64,000 nucleotides of DNA from Pantoea sp. At-9b. Lineage in GTDB: Bacteria; Pseudomonadota; Gammaproteobacteria; Enterobacterales; Enterobacteriaceae. Position 1 is the first letter of the stretch, and every line of letters begins with the position of its first letter. Under the pieces are notes generated by a model. That model made no database searches, was not told the origin of the DNA, and saw nothing but the letters and a program-made list of their open reading frames with translations. Location of the stretch: contig NC_014837.1 of assembly GCF_000175935.2 (NCBI RefSeq), positions 2,914,001 to 2,978,000 on the forward strand, read 5' to 3'. Of this stretch, positions 1-10,572 are shown in pieces. The position numbers and the translations under genes are program-made.

Positions 1-178
1 CGTCGATCTGGAAATCGTTGACACCTCTCCGGGCATTAAAGGTGCGTCGGCCAGCGCCCGTACCAAACCTGCCGGGATGAGCACGGGTCTGGTGATCCAG
101 GTGCCGGAATATCTCAGCAACGGTGAACGCATCCGCATTCATATTGCTGAACGTCGTTACATGGGACGTGCTGATTAA
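1..178 (+). CDS. yeiP: Elongation factor P-like protein YeiP, C-terminal fragment
   Basis: The window opens inside this gene; 58 codons remain in the frame that starts at base 2 and stop with TAA at 176-178. The visible end contains [19 protein letters not shown] and the terminal ERRYMGRAD, which match the C-terminal OB domain of the YeiP branch of the EF-P family. EF-P-like proteins bind the ribosome between the P and E sites; YeiP's precise role is less well defined than that of EF-P itself. Its place just before yeiR matches the E. coli order. The N-terminal and central domains lie outside the window. Confidence 0.93.
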   Translation, partial: VDLEIVDTSPGIKGASASARTKPAGMSTGLVIQVPEYLSNGERIRIHIAERRYMGRAD

Positions 179-288
179 GCATTCCTCGCTGTCCGGCCCC
201 GCACAAACGTTATATTATAACAGTCTGTGGTGTGCGCCGGATGGTCCTTCCCCGCGCACGTTGTTCTCGTTTTTATTGAGGCCGAATT

Positions 289-1263
289 GTGACGCACGTA
301 AACCTTATTACCGGATTTCTCGGCAGCGGCAAAACCACCGCCCTGCTGCATCTGCTCGCCAATAAACCTGCCAGCGAGAACTGGGCGGTACTGGTGAATG
401 AGTTTGGCGAAATAGGCATCGATGGCGCACTGCTCGCCGATCGCGGAGCCACGCTGAAAGAGATTCCTGGCGGTTGTATGTGTTGCGTCAATGGCCTGCC
501 CTTGCAGGTTGGCCTGAATATGCTGTTGAAGCAGACCAAACCGGATCGCCTGCTGATCGAACCCACCGGGCTGGGCCATCCCAGACAATTACTCGATATG
601 TTGCGCGCCGCCGTCTATCAGCCGTGGATAGAAGTGGATGCGACGCTGACACTCCTCGATCCACAACACCTCGCTGACGAACGTATCGTGCAGAATGAAA
701 ACTTCCGCGATCAACTGATTGCCGCTGATATCGTCATTGCCAGCAAAAGTGACCGCTGGAATGAACAGGATCGTCAACGCCTCACCACGTGGCGCGAAGC
801 AAACCTTGGCGATCGTCAGTGGGTGGAGATGGCGCTGGGGCAGATCGATCCCGCGCTGCTCAGGCAGCAGGCTTTGGCGGATCGTGCGGTTCCTGCCGCG
901 CAACATCATCACACAGAATCACGACCGCAAGGTCTGGCAGCGTTAAAGCTGGACGGTCAGGCGCGCTGGCGACGTGCGTTAAATGAAGGCCAGGGTTATG
1001 CCTCCTGTGGCTGGATTTTCGATGCCGACACGGTGTTCGATACCCTCCCGGCCCTTGAGTGGGCGCGGCTTGCGCCGGTGGATCGGGTTAAAGGCGTACT
1101 GCGTACCCCCGACGGGTTAGTGACGGTTAATCGCCAGGGCGAAGACCTGTTTATCGAAACGCGGCCAACGACACCCCCGGATAGTCGTATTGAATTAATC
1201 CACCATCAGCCTGTCGACTGGAACATTTTGCAGTCCGGCTTGTTGAAGATTCGTTTAAAATAA
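289..1263 (+). CDS. yeiR: Zinc-binding GTPase YeiR (COG0523 family)
   Basis: The protein (324 aa) starts with GTG. It has a Walker A loop GFLGSGKTT at residues 9-17, the metal-binding CxCC motif in GGCMCCVNG at about 62-70, and a guanine-specificity motif SKSD at about 153-156. The C-terminal half carries the CobW_C domain, and a His cluster (QHHHTES, near 204) lies in the linker. COG0523 proteins are metal chaperones or insertases driven by GTP; YeiR of E. coli binds zinc. The client is unknown. The gene follows yeiP with a gap of about 110 bp and precedes lpxT on the same strand. No Zur box was recognised upstream. Confidence 0.93.
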   Translation: MTHVNLITGFLGSGKTTALLHLLANKPASENWAVLVNEFGEIGIDGALLADRGATLKEIPGGCMCCVNGLPLQVGLNMLLKQTKPDRLLIEPTGLGHPRQLLDMLRAAVYQPWIEVDATLTLLDPQHLADERIVQNENFRDQLIAADIVIASKSDRWNEQDRQRLTTWREANLGDRQWVEMALGQIDPALLRQQALADRAVPAAQHHHTESRPQGLAALKLDGQARWRRALNEGQGYASCGWIFDADTVFDTLPALEWARLAPVDRVKGVLRTPDGLVTVNRQGEDLFIETRPTTPPDSRIELIHHQPVDWNILQSGLLKIRLK

Positions 1264-1307
1264 TTGCGGTAGGTTTTCCCGTTATTTTTCTTTTTTTGAG
1301 TTGAACT

Positions 1308-2015
1308 ATGCGCGCTTCTCGTCTTTTCACCATCCTGCTATTGAATGTGCTGGGTGTGGTGATTTTCTTTTCCTGGTATCTGCCGCCCGACCACGGGTTC
1401 TGGTTTGGTCTCGATAAAGCCATTTTCTTTGGTTTCAACGATCAAATGGTGGTGCATCATGGTTTTGCCATCCTGGTGGCAATCACCAACTTTCGCGGTT
1501 TTGACCTGGTGTCGCTGCTGGCAATGGGGCTGCTTTATCTGTGGTTCTGGCGTCGCGAAACGCCGCCGGGCCGTCGACGTATGCTGGCCATCGGTATCAC
1601 CATGCTGCTGACCGCGGTGGTGTTGAACCAATTGGGCCACCTGCTCCCCGTGCAGCACGTCAGTCCGACGCTGTTTTTCGAGAACGTCCATCGCGTCAGC
1701 GAACTGACCGGTATTCCCGCGAAAGATGCGTCCAGTAATAGCTTCCCGGGCGACCACGGCATGATGCTGATTATCTTCGCCTGCTTTATGTGGCGCTATT
1801 TCGGCTTCCGCCCTTTCCTGCTGGGGCTGGTGATTGTGGTGGTATTTGGTCTACCACGCGTGATGGCCGGTGCACACTGGTTCACTGACATCGCTGTTGG
1901 TTCGCTGTCGGTGGTGCTGGTGGGTCTGAGCTGGTGGTTATTAACCCCGGCCAGTGACAAATTAGTTAACTGGTTGTATCGAACCTTGCCGGGCAAATAT
2001 AAGCCACAGGCGTAA
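1308..2015 (+). CDS. lpxT: Lipid A 1-diphosphate synthase LpxT (PAP2 family)
   Basis: This 235-aa inner-membrane protein belongs to the PAP2 phosphatase superfamily. It transfers phosphate from undecaprenyl diphosphate to position 1 of lipid A on the periplasmic side. The catalytic signature is visible as NSFPGDHGMM (about 144-153) followed by RVMAGAHWFTD (about 184-194), which supplies the Arg, His and Asp of the active site. About six hydrophobic membrane segments are apparent. It lies 44 bp after yeiR, so cotranscription is possible. Length and position match E. coli YeiU/LpxT. In E. coli its activity is restrained post-translationally by the PmrR peptide; no pmrR-like ORF was recognised here. 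Confidence 0.93.
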   Translation: MRASRLFTILLLNVLGVVIFFSWYLPPDHGFWFGLDKAIFFGFNDQMVVHHGFAILVAITNFRGFDLVSLLAMGLLYLWFWRRETPPGRRRMLAIGITMLLTAVVLNQLGHLLPVQHVSPTLFFENVHRVSELTGIPAKDASSNSFPGDHGMMLIIFACFMWRYFGFRPFLLGLVIVVVFGLPRVMAGAHWFTDIAVGSLSVVLVGLSWWLLTPASDKLVNWLYRTLPGKYKPQA

Positions 2016-2531
2016 TTGTTTAGCGCGAGTGATCAAACCACAAAATAGTGATCGCTCGCGCTTAATGAAACCTTAAATAGATTATTAGCTCGCTAAGTAG
2101 TTATCGGTGAAAAGAAAAGATTATGATGTGATCGACTGGCGATTCGGCTTTTTCCTAAGCTGTCCAGTCAGAACCCTCTTAAAATCGGCCTTAACGCCAG
2201 AATTAGCCCCTGATCCCACCGCTATTTCCCTGTTTAATCACTGCCAGTTGTCGATAAAGTAGCCATTGTGTTACAGATTGATTTCACATCGAAAAAACCT
2301 ATAAAAATTTATATAAAAGCACTCGCCACGCGGTCTGTAATCGGTTAACCTCAAACGCAATTAGTAGCTGAACAGCATAAAATGTGGTTCCGAAGGCAAC
2401 AAAAATGTGTGCTTTAACACATTTTAGTAAATAAGGAATTGTCTTAGCTGGTCGCTCTTATTAATCTCGACTCGTTTTGTCATCTGGCTGGCGACATTTT
2501 GTCGTAAGGATTTCGAAGGAAAACACCCATA
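2016..2531. other. lpxT-mepS intergenic region with hairpin and promoter candidate
   Basis: No credible gene lies in these 516 bases. A 13-bp stem with one mismatch is formed by 2022-2034 and 2050-2062 just after the lpxT stop; it lacks a T-tract, so it is either a weak terminator or a small repeat. A sigma-70 candidate is TTGATT at 2278-2283, a 16-bp spacer, and TATAAA at 2300-2305, which would give mepS a leader of roughly 220 nt. The last 130 bases are not especially structured by eye. Confidence 0.5.
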
Positions 2532-3107
2532 ATGGTCAAGTCTCAACCAATACTGAGATACCTCAGACGGATTATTCCGGCAGTAGCATTAGCAACACTC
2601 TTATCAGCATGTAGCAGTACCCATAACGGGCAGAACGCGAATAACGAGAATCATGAAGTTAACAACCAGAATGGTTTTTTACTTCAGGCGTCTCAGGATG
2701 AATTCGAACAGATGGTGCGGAACGTGGATATCAAATCCCGCATCATGGACCAATACGATGACTGGAAAGGTGTGCGTTATCGCTTAGGCGGCGACACCAA
2801 ACGTGGCATCGATTGTTCCGCTTTTGTTCAGCGCACCTTTCGTGAGCAGTTTGGGTTAGATCTTCCCCGTTCCACCTATGAACAGGAAGATACCGGCAAG
2901 CAGGTTTCTCGTACAAAACTGCGTCCTGGCGATTTAGTGCTGTTCCGCGCCGGTTCCACCGGTCGCCATGTCGGCATCTATCTGGGTAACGACAATTTTG
3001 TGCACGCATCCACCAGCAGTGGTGTGATGATCTCCAGTCTCAACGAGAGTTACTGGAAGGCACGTTATCGTGAAGCACGGCGTGTTTTAGGGCGCAATCC
3101 CAGCTAA
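2532..3107 (+). CDS. mepS: Murein DD-endopeptidase MepS (Spr), NlpC/P60 lipoprotein
   Basis: The protein (191 aa) hydrolyses D-Ala-mDAP cross-links so that new glycan strands can be inserted. A lipoprotein signal ends in the lipobox LLSAC with the lipidated Cys at residue 27, and an Asn-rich linker follows. The NlpC/P60 domain occupies about 75-188, with the nucleophile Cys in GIDCSAFVQ and the catalytic His residues in GRHVGIYLG and NFVHAS. The final QARR-type tail and length agree with E. coli MepS. The start is supported by the AAGGA-like sequence just before ATG. It stands alone, between a long leader and a strong terminator. In E. coli the protein is degraded by Prc with NlpI. Confidence 0.95.
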   Translation: MVKSQPILRYLRRIIPAVALATLLSACSSTHNGQNANNENHEVNNQNGFLLQASQDEFEQMVRNVDIKSRIMDQYDDWKGVRYRLGGDTKRGIDCSAFVQRTFREQFGLDLPRSTYEQEDTGKQVSRTKLRPGDLVLFRAGSTGRHVGIYLGNDNFVHASTSSGVMISSLNESYWKARYREARRVLGRNPS

Positions 3108-3147
3108 TCAATCCCCTTTGAAGATCCTCTCAGCCAGAGAATCAGAA

Positions 3148-3173
3148 AACGCTGCCCCGGCAGCGTTTTTTTT
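3148..3173 (+). terminator. Rho-independent terminator of mepS
   Basis: A 9-bp perfect stem (AACGCTGCC at 3148-3156 with GGCAGCGTT at 3159-3167) with a CC loop runs into eight T residues. Confidence 0.9.
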
Positions 3174-3227
3174 CGTCCGTGCTTTTTTTTACCCATCAGA
3201 ATCGATAAAAAGTAATTGAGAATCAAA

Positions 3228-3263
3228 AATATAACGAGACTTTTCTCGCGCTCTCGTTATATT
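3228..3263. promoter_or_regulatory. Perfect 12-bp inverted repeat upstream of pdeN
   Basis: AATATAACGAGA (3228-3239) is repeated exactly as its reverse complement TCTCGTTATATT (3252-3263) with a 12-bp spacer. It lies about 145 bp ahead of pdeN in an AT-rich promoter-like stretch. It could be an operator for an unidentified regulator or a stem in the pdeN leader. The rest of the 3174-3406 gap holds a short complementary pair near 3293-3328 (GGTTGC with GCAACC). Confidence 0.5.
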
Positions 3264-3406
3264 CTCGTTCACTTACTTACCCTCACTCAATCGGGTTGCA
3301 CCGCGACGAAAAACGCAGCAGCAACCGGACGAAAGACGGGAAGACACCAGATAGCAGTAGTGCGCGGTTAACATAATAAAATGGCAAGACAAGGGGAATT
3401 CACTCC

Positions 3407-4978
3407 ATGCCACTGTCGGGGACGTTGAAACGTCATGCAACCTATTCGCGCCGAATCGCCTGGAGCAGCGTGATCGTCGGCGCCGTGTTCTTTCTGTTGT
3501 TTGTCACTGTCCTGTTAACGATGACCTGGCAAAAAAGAGTTCAGCAGCATGCATTATTGCTGTCACACAGCCGGGACGATTTACAACAGGTGATGACAAC
3601 CCTGGTCAATACCCTTTATCCGCTGCAGCAATATACTCAGCTGGAGTGTAACAGCGTTGGCCGGGAGCTGACCTCACGCGCCGCTTTTGCCGGTAATATT
3701 CGCGCCATTCTGTTGGTGCGGGGTGGTAATGCCTATTGCTCGTCTGCCACCGGCGCTTTCCTGCTGCCAGTGGGGGATATCTCTCCCGAATCTGAGCTGG
3801 AACGTGATAGCGATTTACGCTTACTGGAAGGCACGCCGCTGCAACCGACCAAACCGGCGCTGGCCTTGTGGATGAAAAATCCCGGCAATGAGGAGACCGG
3901 CATTCTCACCACCATGAACCTCAGCCTGACGCCTTACCAGTTACTCGCCTCTTATCACCCGGAGATCACCGGTATGGCGTTGATTGTCGGTGATCGGGCG
4001 ATATTAAGCGGCAGTAACCGGGTGGTACGGGTCAGCGATTTACCTGCGGCGCTGGCGAGTATCACCTTAAATCACGGCACCATGCAGTTTGTACTTTATG
4101 GCTCGACACTCGCTTCACGTGATTATCATCTGATTATTCTCAGCGGTCTGTTATTTTCCCTGCTGGTGGGCGGTGCCTGTTGGTTGCTGTTGATGATGCA
4201 TCAACACCCTCGCAAAGAGATTATGCAGGGGATCAAACGCGGCCAGTTTCATGTTGAGTATCAGCCTCTGGTCACGGCCAAAGACGGAAAACCTTATGGT
4301 GTTGAAGCGTTGCTACGATGGACTCATCCCAGCGAAGGCATGATCCCGCCTGATGCATTTATCAGTTACGCCGAAGCCCAGAATCTGATTATCCCCCTCA
4401 CCCGTCATCTGTTTAAGTTGGTCGCGCGCGACGCTCACCAAATGTGTCATCAATTGCCGCGCGGCACGCGGATGGGCCTGAACTTGTCGCCGTTACACCT
4501 CGCCGCCGACAGCTTTCAGCAGGACGTGAAAGACTGGATTGCCGACATGCCGCCGAATCACTTCAACTACGTGTTTGAAATTACCGAACGCACCATGGTG
4601 AAGGAGAAAAATGCCGGTGAAATCTTTGCCTGGCTGCATGAAAACGACATCAAAATTGCGATTGATGATTTTGGTACCGGACACAGCGCGTTGATCTACC
4701 TGGAAAAATATCCCTTCGATTATCTCAAGATAGACCGTGGTTTTGTGCAAAGCATTGGCACTGAAACCGTTACGTCACCGGTGCTGGATGCGGTGCTGCT
4801 GCTGGCGAAAAAATTGAATCTGAAAACCGTGGCGGAAGGGGTGGAAACCGGTGACCAGGCAGCCTGGCTGGTTAATCGTGGGGTGACGCATTTGCAGGGG
4901 TATCTGTTCAGTCGCCCGCTGAAACCGGAAAATCTGGTGAATTATTATCAACAGCAACAGCTAGCCACCGCCGGTTAA
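3407..4978 (+). CDS. pdeN: Cyclic di-GMP phosphodiesterase PdeN (Rtn), CSS-EAL protein
   Basis: The 523-aa protein has a membrane helix at about 19-42, a periplasmic CSS-motif domain (about 43-240) with a CSS triplet in NAYCSSATG, a second membrane helix at about 242-264, and a cytoplasmic EAL domain from about 275. The EAL signature appears as VEALLRW and later catalytic motifs as NLSP, ITERTM, IDDFGTG, LKIDRGFV and AEGVE, so it should hydrolyse c-di-GMP to pGpG. The CSS periplasmic domain of this family is known to respond to disulfide status. Length agrees with E. coli Rtn (about 518 aa), and its position before yejA matches E. coli. Confidence 0.93.
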   Translation: MPLSGTLKRHATYSRRIAWSSVIVGAVFFLLFVTVLLTMTWQKRVQQHALLLSHSRDDLQQVMTTLVNTLYPLQQYTQLECNSVGRELTSRAAFAGNIRAILLVRGGNAYCSSATGAFLLPVGDISPESELERDSDLRLLEGTPLQPTKPALALWMKNPGNEETGILTTMNLSLTPYQLLASYHPEITGMALIVGDRAILSGSNRVVRVSDLPAALASITLNHGTMQFVLYGSTLASRDYHLIILSGLLFSLLVGGACWLLLMMHQHPRKEIMQGIKRGQFHVEYQPLVTAKDGKPYGVEALLRWTHPSEGMIPPDAFISYAEAQNLIIPLTRHLFKLVARDAHQMCHQLPRGTRMGLNLSPLHLAADSFQQDVKDWIADMPPNHFNYVFEITERTMVKEKNAGEIFAWLHENDIKIAIDDFGTGHSALIYLEKYPFDYLKIDRGFVQSIGTETVTSPVLDAVLLLAKKLNLKTVAEGVETGDQAAWLVNRGVTHLQGYLFSRPLKPENLVNYYQQQQLATAG

Positions 4979-5043
4979 CGTCACGCGCGTGTCATGAAAC
5001 TGCTACCATAAGGTGCGGATAACGAAAGGAGAGCGTCCCTCTT

Positions 5044-6852
5044 ATGCTGCTTCGTTTAATCACAGCATTATTGCTGGGCTGTGTCATGTCGTCGGTACAT
5101 GCGGAAACCATCAACGAAAGCTATGCCTTTGCCAAGCTGGGCGAGCCTAAATACGGGGTGAACTTCGCCCACTATGATTATGCTAACCCGGCGGCGCCCA
5201 AAGGGGGCAAGCTGACGCTGGCGATGATCGGTACGTTCGATAACTTCAACCGCTATGCCTCGCGCGGCAATCCGGGGGCAGCAACTGACACCCTGTATGA
5301 CGGCCTGTTTACCACTTCTGATGATGAACCCGCCAGCTATTATCCCCTGATTGCTGAATCCGCGCGTTATCCCAGCGATTTTCACTGGATGGAAGTGTCC
5401 ATTAACCCACACGCACAGTTCCAGGATGGCACGCCGATTACTGCGCAGGATGTGGCCTTCACCTTTCAGAAGTTTATGACCGAAGGTGTACCGCAGTTTC
5501 GCGTGGCGTTTCGCGGCGTCGAAGTCAAAGCGCTAAACCGACTGACGGTGCGCATTGATTTGCCGAAGCCGGATAAAGATTTAGCCCTCAGTTGGCTGAC
5601 GCTGCCAGTGTTGGCGCAAAAGTTCTGGCAGGATAAAAAATTCAACGAGCCGATTGGTTATCCCCCGCTTGCCAGCGGTCCTTACCGCGTTACGTCGTAT
5701 AAATCCGGGCAGTTTATTCAGTACAGTCGGGTGAAAAATTACTGGGCCGCCAATCTGCCGGTCAATCGCGGGCGTTTCAATTTCGACACCATCCGCTATG
5801 ACTATTATCTCGACGATAACGTGGCGTTTGAGGCCTTTAAAGCGGGCGCTTTCGACCTGCGCGTTGAAGGGTCCGCGAAGAAGTGGGCGACGCAATATCG
5901 TGGCCGAAATTTTGACAACCGCGCCATCGTCAAGCAGGTCACGCCAAATGATGTCTCCACCAATACCAGTTGGCTGGCGTTTAATAATGAAAAACCCCTG
6001 TTTCAGGATTTGCGGGTGCGCCAGGCGCTAAGCCTTGCCTTTGATTTTGAATGGATGAATAAGGCGCTGTTTTACGGCGCGTATAAACGCTCCAGCAGCT
6101 ACTTCCAGAACACCGCTTACGCGGCAAAAGGGTATCCGGATGCCGCCCAGCTCATTTTGCTGGCACCTTACAAAGCCGAGCTGCCGCCCGAGGTGTTTAA
6201 CAATGAATACACCCCACCGCGCTCCGACGGCAGTGGTTTCGATCGGGGCAATTTGCTCAAAGCGATGAACCTGCTGAAAGCGGCCGGTTGGGAGATTAAA
6301 AACCAGCAGTTGGTCAATACGAAAACCGGTCAGCCATTCCGCTTTGAGCTGCTGCTGAACAGCGGTTCAACCAATGACTGGACCTTGCCGTTCCAGCACA
6401 GCCTGGCGCGGCTGGGTATCCAGGTTTCGCTGCGTCAGGTGGATAGCTCACAATATCTGCGTCGCCTGCGTCACGGCGATTACGATATGACGCCCTCAAC
6501 CTATTATGCGATGCCGTGGCCATCGACCGATCTGCAAACTATCTGGCAGTCCGAATATATCGAATCAACATGGAACACCGCCCGGGTTAAAGATCCCATC
6601 GTTGATCACTTCGTGCAGCAGATCGTCGCAGACCAGGGCAATGAGCAAGCCTTGCTGCCGTTGGGTCAGGCGCTGGATCGCATCCTGTTGTGGCGCGCTT
6701 ACATGATCCCGATGTGGTACAACGCCGAACAACGGCTGGCATACTGGGATAAATTCTCGCACCCCGAAATTAAGCCCGCCTTCGCCACCGGGCTGGAAAA
6801 CTGGTGGTACGATGTGAACAAAGCCGCGCGTTTGCCGGCCGATCGACGCTGA
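5044..6852 (+). CDS. yejA: Periplasmic oligopeptide-binding protein YejA
   Basis: This is a 602-aa family 5 extracellular solute-binding protein (SBP_bac_5). A Sec signal peptide covers about residues 1-20 ([13 protein letters not shown], cleaved after VHA). It delivers ligand to the YejBEF permease; in E. coli the YejABEF system imports peptides and the peptide-nucleotide antibiotic microcin C. The mature protein shows the family's features, including [16 protein letters not shown] and [16 protein letters not shown]. It starts 65 bp after pdeN, heads the yejABEF operon, and is followed by yejB after 10 bp. Confidence 0.95.
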   Translation: MLLRLITALLLGCVMSSVHAETINESYAFAKLGEPKYGVNFAHYDYANPAAPKGGKLTLAMIGTFDNFNRYASRGNPGAATDTLYDGLFTTSDDEPASYYPLIAESARYPSDFHWMEVSINPHAQFQDGTPITAQDVAFTFQKFMTEGVPQFRVAFRGVEVKALNRLTVRIDLPKPDKDLALSWLTLPVLAQKFWQDKKFNEPIGYPPLASGPYRVTSYKSGQFIQYSRVKNYWAANLPVNRGRFNFDTIRYDYYLDDNVAFEAFKAGAFDLRVEGSAKKWATQYRGRNFDNRAIVKQVTPNDVSTNTSWLAFNNEKPLFQDLRVRQALSLAFDFEWMNKALFYGAYKRSSSYFQNTAYAAKGYPDAAQLILLAPYKAELPPEVFNNEYTPPRSDGSGFDRGNLLKAMNLLKAAGWEIKNQQLVNTKTGQPFRFELLLNSGSTNDWTLPFQHSLARLGIQVSLRQVDSSQYLRRLRHGDYDMTPSTYYAMPWPSTDLQTIWQSEYIESTWNTARVKDPIVDHFVQQIVADQGNEQALLPLGQALDRILLWRAYMIPMWYNAEQRLAYWDKFSHPEIKPAFATGLENWWYDVNKAARLPADRR

Positions 6853-6862
6853 GGAGTGCGGT

Positions 6863-7960
6863 TTGGGTGCTTATTTCCTGCGCAGACTACTGCTGATCAT
6901 CCCCACCCTGTGGGCAATTATCACGCTTAACTTTTTTATCGTGCAAATCGCGCCCGGCGGGCCGGTGGATCAGGCGCTGGCGAATATCCAGTTTGGTCAC
7001 AGTAGCGGGATTCCCGGCGCGGCAGCTGGCGACAGCGGGGGTGGCGCGCGCGGAGCACTGAGTCGCGATAATCCCGGTGATAGCCAGTATCGCGGTGCCC
7101 GTGGTCTCGATCCCGAAGTGATTGCCGAAATCAAAAAACGTTACGGTTTCGACAAACCGATGTGGCAGCGCTACGTGGAGATGCTGTGGAACTACGTGCG
7201 CTTTGATTTTGGCGATAGCCTGTTTCGCAGTTCGTCAGTGCTGCAGTTGATCAAAGAGAGTTTGCCGGTCTCTGTCAGCCTTGGGTTATGGAGCACGCTG
7301 ATCATTTATCTGGTGTCGATCCCACTGGGTATTAAAAAAGCGGTACGTAACGGCAGCGCTTTCGATATCTGGAGCAGCAGTTTCATTATTATTGGTTACT
7401 CCATCCCGGCATTTCTGTTCGGCGTGATGCTGATTGTGTTGTTTGCCGGGGGCAGCTATCTCGACTGGTTCCCGCTACGTGGCCTGACATCGCCGCAATT
7501 CGACACCTTGCCGTGGTACGGCAAAATCACTGATTATCTGTGGCACATCACGCTGCCGGTGCTGGCGACGGTGATCGGTGGCTTTGCCACCCTGACCATG
7601 CTGACCAAAAACTCCTTTCTCGATGAGATCCGCAAACAATATGTGGTTACCGCGCGCGCGAAAGGCCTCGATGAAAAACGCATCCTGTATGGTCACGTGT
7701 TCCGTAACGCGATGCTATTGGTCATCGCCGGTTTCCCCGCCACCTTTATCAGCATGTTTTTCACCAGTTCGGTGCTGATTGAAGTCATGTTCTCGCTGAA
7801 CGGACTTGGCCTGTTGGGCTACGATGCCACCATCCAGCGCGATTACCCGGTGATGTTTGGCACGCTGTACATTTTCACCCTGATTGGCTTGCTGATGAAC
7901 ATTCTCAGTGATTTGACCTACACCCTGGTCGATCCACGCATTGATTTTGAGGGTCGCTGA
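6863..7960 (+). CDS. yejB: Peptide ABC transporter permease YejB
   Basis: The 365-aa inner-membrane permease starts at TTG, chosen because a GAGGAG ribosome site lies at about 6851-6856 and because [11 protein letters not shown] matches the E. coli N-terminus. About six membrane helices are visible and the BPD_transp_1 signature ([20 protein letters not shown]) lies near 250-275. A Gly/Ser/Ala-rich stretch at about 45-80, between the first helix and the conserved [17 protein letters not shown], is the variable loop seen in YejB. Its stop codon overlaps the yejE start by one base, which suggests translational coupling. Confidence 0.95.
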   Translation: MGAYFLRRLLLIIPTLWAIITLNFFIVQIAPGGPVDQALANIQFGHSSGIPGAAAGDSGGGARGALSRDNPGDSQYRGARGLDPEVIAEIKKRYGFDKPMWQRYVEMLWNYVRFDFGDSLFRSSSVLQLIKESLPVSVSLGLWSTLIIYLVSIPLGIKKAVRNGSAFDIWSSSFIIIGYSIPAFLFGVMLIVLFAGGSYLDWFPLRGLTSPQFDTLPWYGKITDYLWHITLPVLATVIGGFATLTMLTKNSFLDEIRKQYVVTARAKGLDEKRILYGHVFRNAMLLVIAGFPATFISMFFTSSVLIEVMFSLNGLGLLGYDATIQRDYPVMFGTLYIFTLIGLLMNILSDLTYTLVDPRIDFEGR

Positions 7961-8982
7961 TGCGCTTGTCTCCGTTAAACCAGCAGCGCTGGCAGCGTTT
8001 TCGCCATAACCGACGGGGTTACTGGTCGTTATGGATTTTCCTGATCATCTTCCTGCTGTCGTTGGGCGCTGAGTTACTGGCTAACGATAAACCGCTACTG
8101 GTGCATTATCAGCAGCGCTGGTACGTCCCGCTGCTGTTTAACTACAGCGAAAGCGATTACGGCGGGGATTTTTCGACCCCGGCAGATTATCAGGACCCGT
8201 GGCTGAAACAGCGTATTGACCAACAAGGTTGGGCCATCTGGGCACCGATTCGTTTCAGCGACAGCACCATCAACTTTGCCACCAACGTCCCCTTCCCTTC
8301 GCCACCCTCCGCGCAGAACTGGCTCGGTACGGATGCTAACGGTGGTGATGTGTTGGCGCGCCTGTTGTATGGCACACGAATTTCGCTGTTGTTTGGCCTG
8401 CTGCTGACGCTGTTCTCCAGCGTGATTGGCATTGTGGTAGGCGCAGTACAGGGCTATTTCGGGGGGCGCGTCGATTTAGTCGGGCAACGCCTGATTGAAG
8501 TGTGGTCCGGTATGCCATCGCTGTTTTTATTAATCTTGCTCTCCAGCGTTATTCAGCCGGGTTTTTGGTGGTTGTTGCTGGTAACCGTGGTGTTTGGCTG
8601 GATGAGCCTGGTCAGTGTCGTGCGTGCAGAATTTTTGCGTACCCGTAACTTTGACTATATCCGTGCTGCCCGGGCACTGGGCGTGAGCGATAGCCGCATC
8701 ATGCTGCGCCACATGTTGCCCAACGCGATGGTCGCGACCTTAACCTTTTTGCCGTTTATCCTGTGTGGCTCCATCACCACGCTAACCTCACTCGATTTCC
8801 TTGGCTTTGGCCTGCCAGTGGGTTCGCCCTCCCTGGGTGAACTGTTGTTACAGGGCAAGAATAATTTGCAGGCACCGTGGCTTGGGCTGGCGGGCTTTTT
8901 TGCACTGGCGATTTTGTTGTCGCTGCTGATTTTTATTGGTGAAGCGGTGCGTGACGCCTTCGATCCGAGCCGGGGGAGATAA
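7960..8982 (+). CDS. yejE: Peptide ABC transporter permease YejE
   Basis: The second permease of the Yej importer (340 aa) has an N-terminal membrane helix, a periplasmic region at about 40-130 with the family motif WLGTDANGGDVLARLLYG, then five helices. The ATPase-contact EAA loop is IRAARALGVSDSRIMLRHMLP at about 228-248 in shortened form. It overlaps yejB by one base (TGATG) and yejF follows immediately, so the three are translated as a unit. Confidence 0.95.
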   Translation: MRLSPLNQQRWQRFRHNRRGYWSLWIFLIIFLLSLGAELLANDKPLLVHYQQRWYVPLLFNYSESDYGGDFSTPADYQDPWLKQRIDQQGWAIWAPIRFSDSTINFATNVPFPSPPSAQNWLGTDANGGDVLARLLYGTRISLLFGLLLTLFSSVIGIVVGAVQGYFGGRVDLVGQRLIEVWSGMPSLFLLILLSSVIQPGFWWLLLVTVVFGWMSLVSVVRAEFLRTRNFDYIRAARALGVSDSRIMLRHMLPNAMVATLTFLPFILCGSITTLTSLDFLGFGLPVGSPSLGELLLQGKNNLQAPWLGLAGFFALAILLSLLIFIGEAVRDAFDPSRGR

Positions 8983-10572
8983 ATGAGCAACTTATTGACG
9001 GTTAATCACCTCGCCGTCGCGTTCCAGCAACGCACCGTGGTGGACGATATTTCGCTGCGTGTTGACGCGGGTGAAACCCTGGCGCTGGTTGGCGAATCTG
9101 GCTCAGGTAAAAGCGTCACCGCGCTGTCGATTATGCGCCTGCTGCCGCAGCCCCCCGTCCACTATCCGCGCGGTGAGATTCTGTTTAATGGCCAGAACCT
9201 GCTTCAGGCCAGTGAGCGCACGCTTCGCGGTTTGCGTGGCAACCAGATGGCGATGATTTTTCAGGAGCCGATGGTGTCGCTCAATCCGCTGCATAACGTG
9301 GAAAAGCAGCTGTATGAAGTGCTGTCGCTGCACCGGGGAATGCGACGTGAAGCGGCGCGGGCGGAGATTCTCAGTTGCCTTGATCGCGTCGGTATTCGCC
9401 AGGCGGCTACGCGTTTGCAGGATTTCCCCCATCAACTCTCTGGCGGTGAACGTCAACGTGTGATGATCGCCATGGCACTGCTGACGCAGCCCAAATTGTT
9501 GATTGCTGATGAACCGACCACGGCGCTGGATGTCACGGTGCAGGCGCAGATTCTGCAATTACTGCGCGAACTGCAACGCGAACTGAACATGGGGATGTTG
9601 TTTATCACCCACAACCTCAACATCGTGCGTCAGCTGGCACATAACGTGACCGTCATGCGCAATGGCCGGGAAATCGAACATAACCGCTGTGCGAACCTGT
9701 TCAGTCAGCCGCAGCAGCCCTATACCCGCGAATTGCTGGCGGCTGAACCCGATGGCCGACCCGCGCCCCTGAGCGAGAGCGATCCGCTGCTAGAGGTGAA
9801 GAACCTGCATGTCGGCTTTCCGGTACGCCGTGGCCTGTTAAAACGTACCGTGGCGGAGAAAATGGCGGTCAGCGATCTGAGCTTTACCCTGCGACGCGGT
9901 GAAAGCCTTGGCCTGGTGGGTGAGTCTGGTTCCGGCAAAAGCACCACCGGGCTGGCACTGCTGCGTCTGATTGCGGCGCGTGGGGAAATCTGGTTCGACA
10001 AGCAGCCGCTGCACCAACTGTCAGCCAGGCAGTTGCTGCCGTTACGGGAAAAAATTCAGGTGGTGTTTCAGGACCCGAACTCGTCACTCAATCCACGGAT
10101 GACGGTGCAGCAGATTATTGCTGAAGGCCTGGCGGTGCATCGCCCGTCACTCAGTGCCGCCGAACAGGAGGCTAAAGTGATTGCGGTGATGGAAGAAGTC
10201 GGGCTGGAAGCAGAGAGCCGTTCACGCTATCCGGCGGAATTCTCTGGCGGTCAGCGCCAGCGCATTGCCATCGCCCGGGCACTTATTCTCGAACCACAAC
10301 TGATGGTGCTGGATGAGCCAACATCGTCACTTGATCGTTCGGTGCAGAAACAGATCCTCAACCTGCTACGCCGCTTACAGCAGCAGCATCAGTTGGCTTA
10401 TCTGTTTATCAGCCACGATTTGCAGGTGGTACGCGCCCTGTGCCATCAGCTGATTGTGCTGCGCCAGGGAGAAGTGGTAGAGCAAGGTGCATGTGATGCG
10501 CTGTTTGACGCGCCGACGCAAGCGTATACACGTCAGCTATTGGCGTCTGCACAAGGTGAAAGCCTGAATTAA
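8983..10572 (+). CDS. yejF: Peptide ABC transporter double ATPase YejF
   Basis: This 529-aa protein fuses two ABC ATPase domains in tandem. Domain 1 has Walker A GESGSGKS at about 38-45, signature LSGGERQRV and Walker B LLIADEP; domain 2 repeats them as GESGSGKS (about 311-318), FSGGQRQRI and LMVLDEP. Both nucleotide sites look intact. It powers uptake of peptides bound by YejA. The ATG directly follows the yejE stop. Its last four bases overlap the end of the convergent yejG. Confidence 0.95.
   Translation: MSNLLTVNHLAVAFQQRTVVDDISLRVDAGETLALVGESGSGKSVTALSIMRLLPQPPVHYPRGEILFNGQNLLQASERTLRGLRGNQMAMIFQEPMVSLNPLHNVEKQLYEVLSLHRGMRREAARAEILSCLDRVGIRQAATRLQDFPHQLSGGERQRVMIAMALLTQPKLLIADEPTTALDVTVQAQILQLLRELQRELNMGMLFITHNLNIVRQLAHNVTVMRNGREIEHNRCANLFSQPQQPYTRELLAAEPDGRPAPLSESDPLLEVKNLHVGFPVRRGLLKRTVAEKMAVSDLSFTLRRGESLGLVGESGSGKSTTGLALLRLIAARGEIWFDKQPLHQLSARQLLPLREKIQVVFQDPNSSLNPRMTVQQIIAEGLAVHRPSLSAAEQEAKVIAVMEEVGLEAESRSRYPAEFSGGQRQRIAIARALILEPQLMVLDEPTSSLDRSVQKQILNLLRRLQQQHQLAYLFISHDLQVVRALCHQLIVLRQGEVVEQGACDALFDAPTQAYTRQLLASAQGESLN

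Noticed and set aside
6995..7100. A possible frameshift in yejB at the Gly/Ser/Ala-rich segment
   Set aside because: The frame stays open and conserved YejB sequence resumes on the other side; this loop varies in length in the family.
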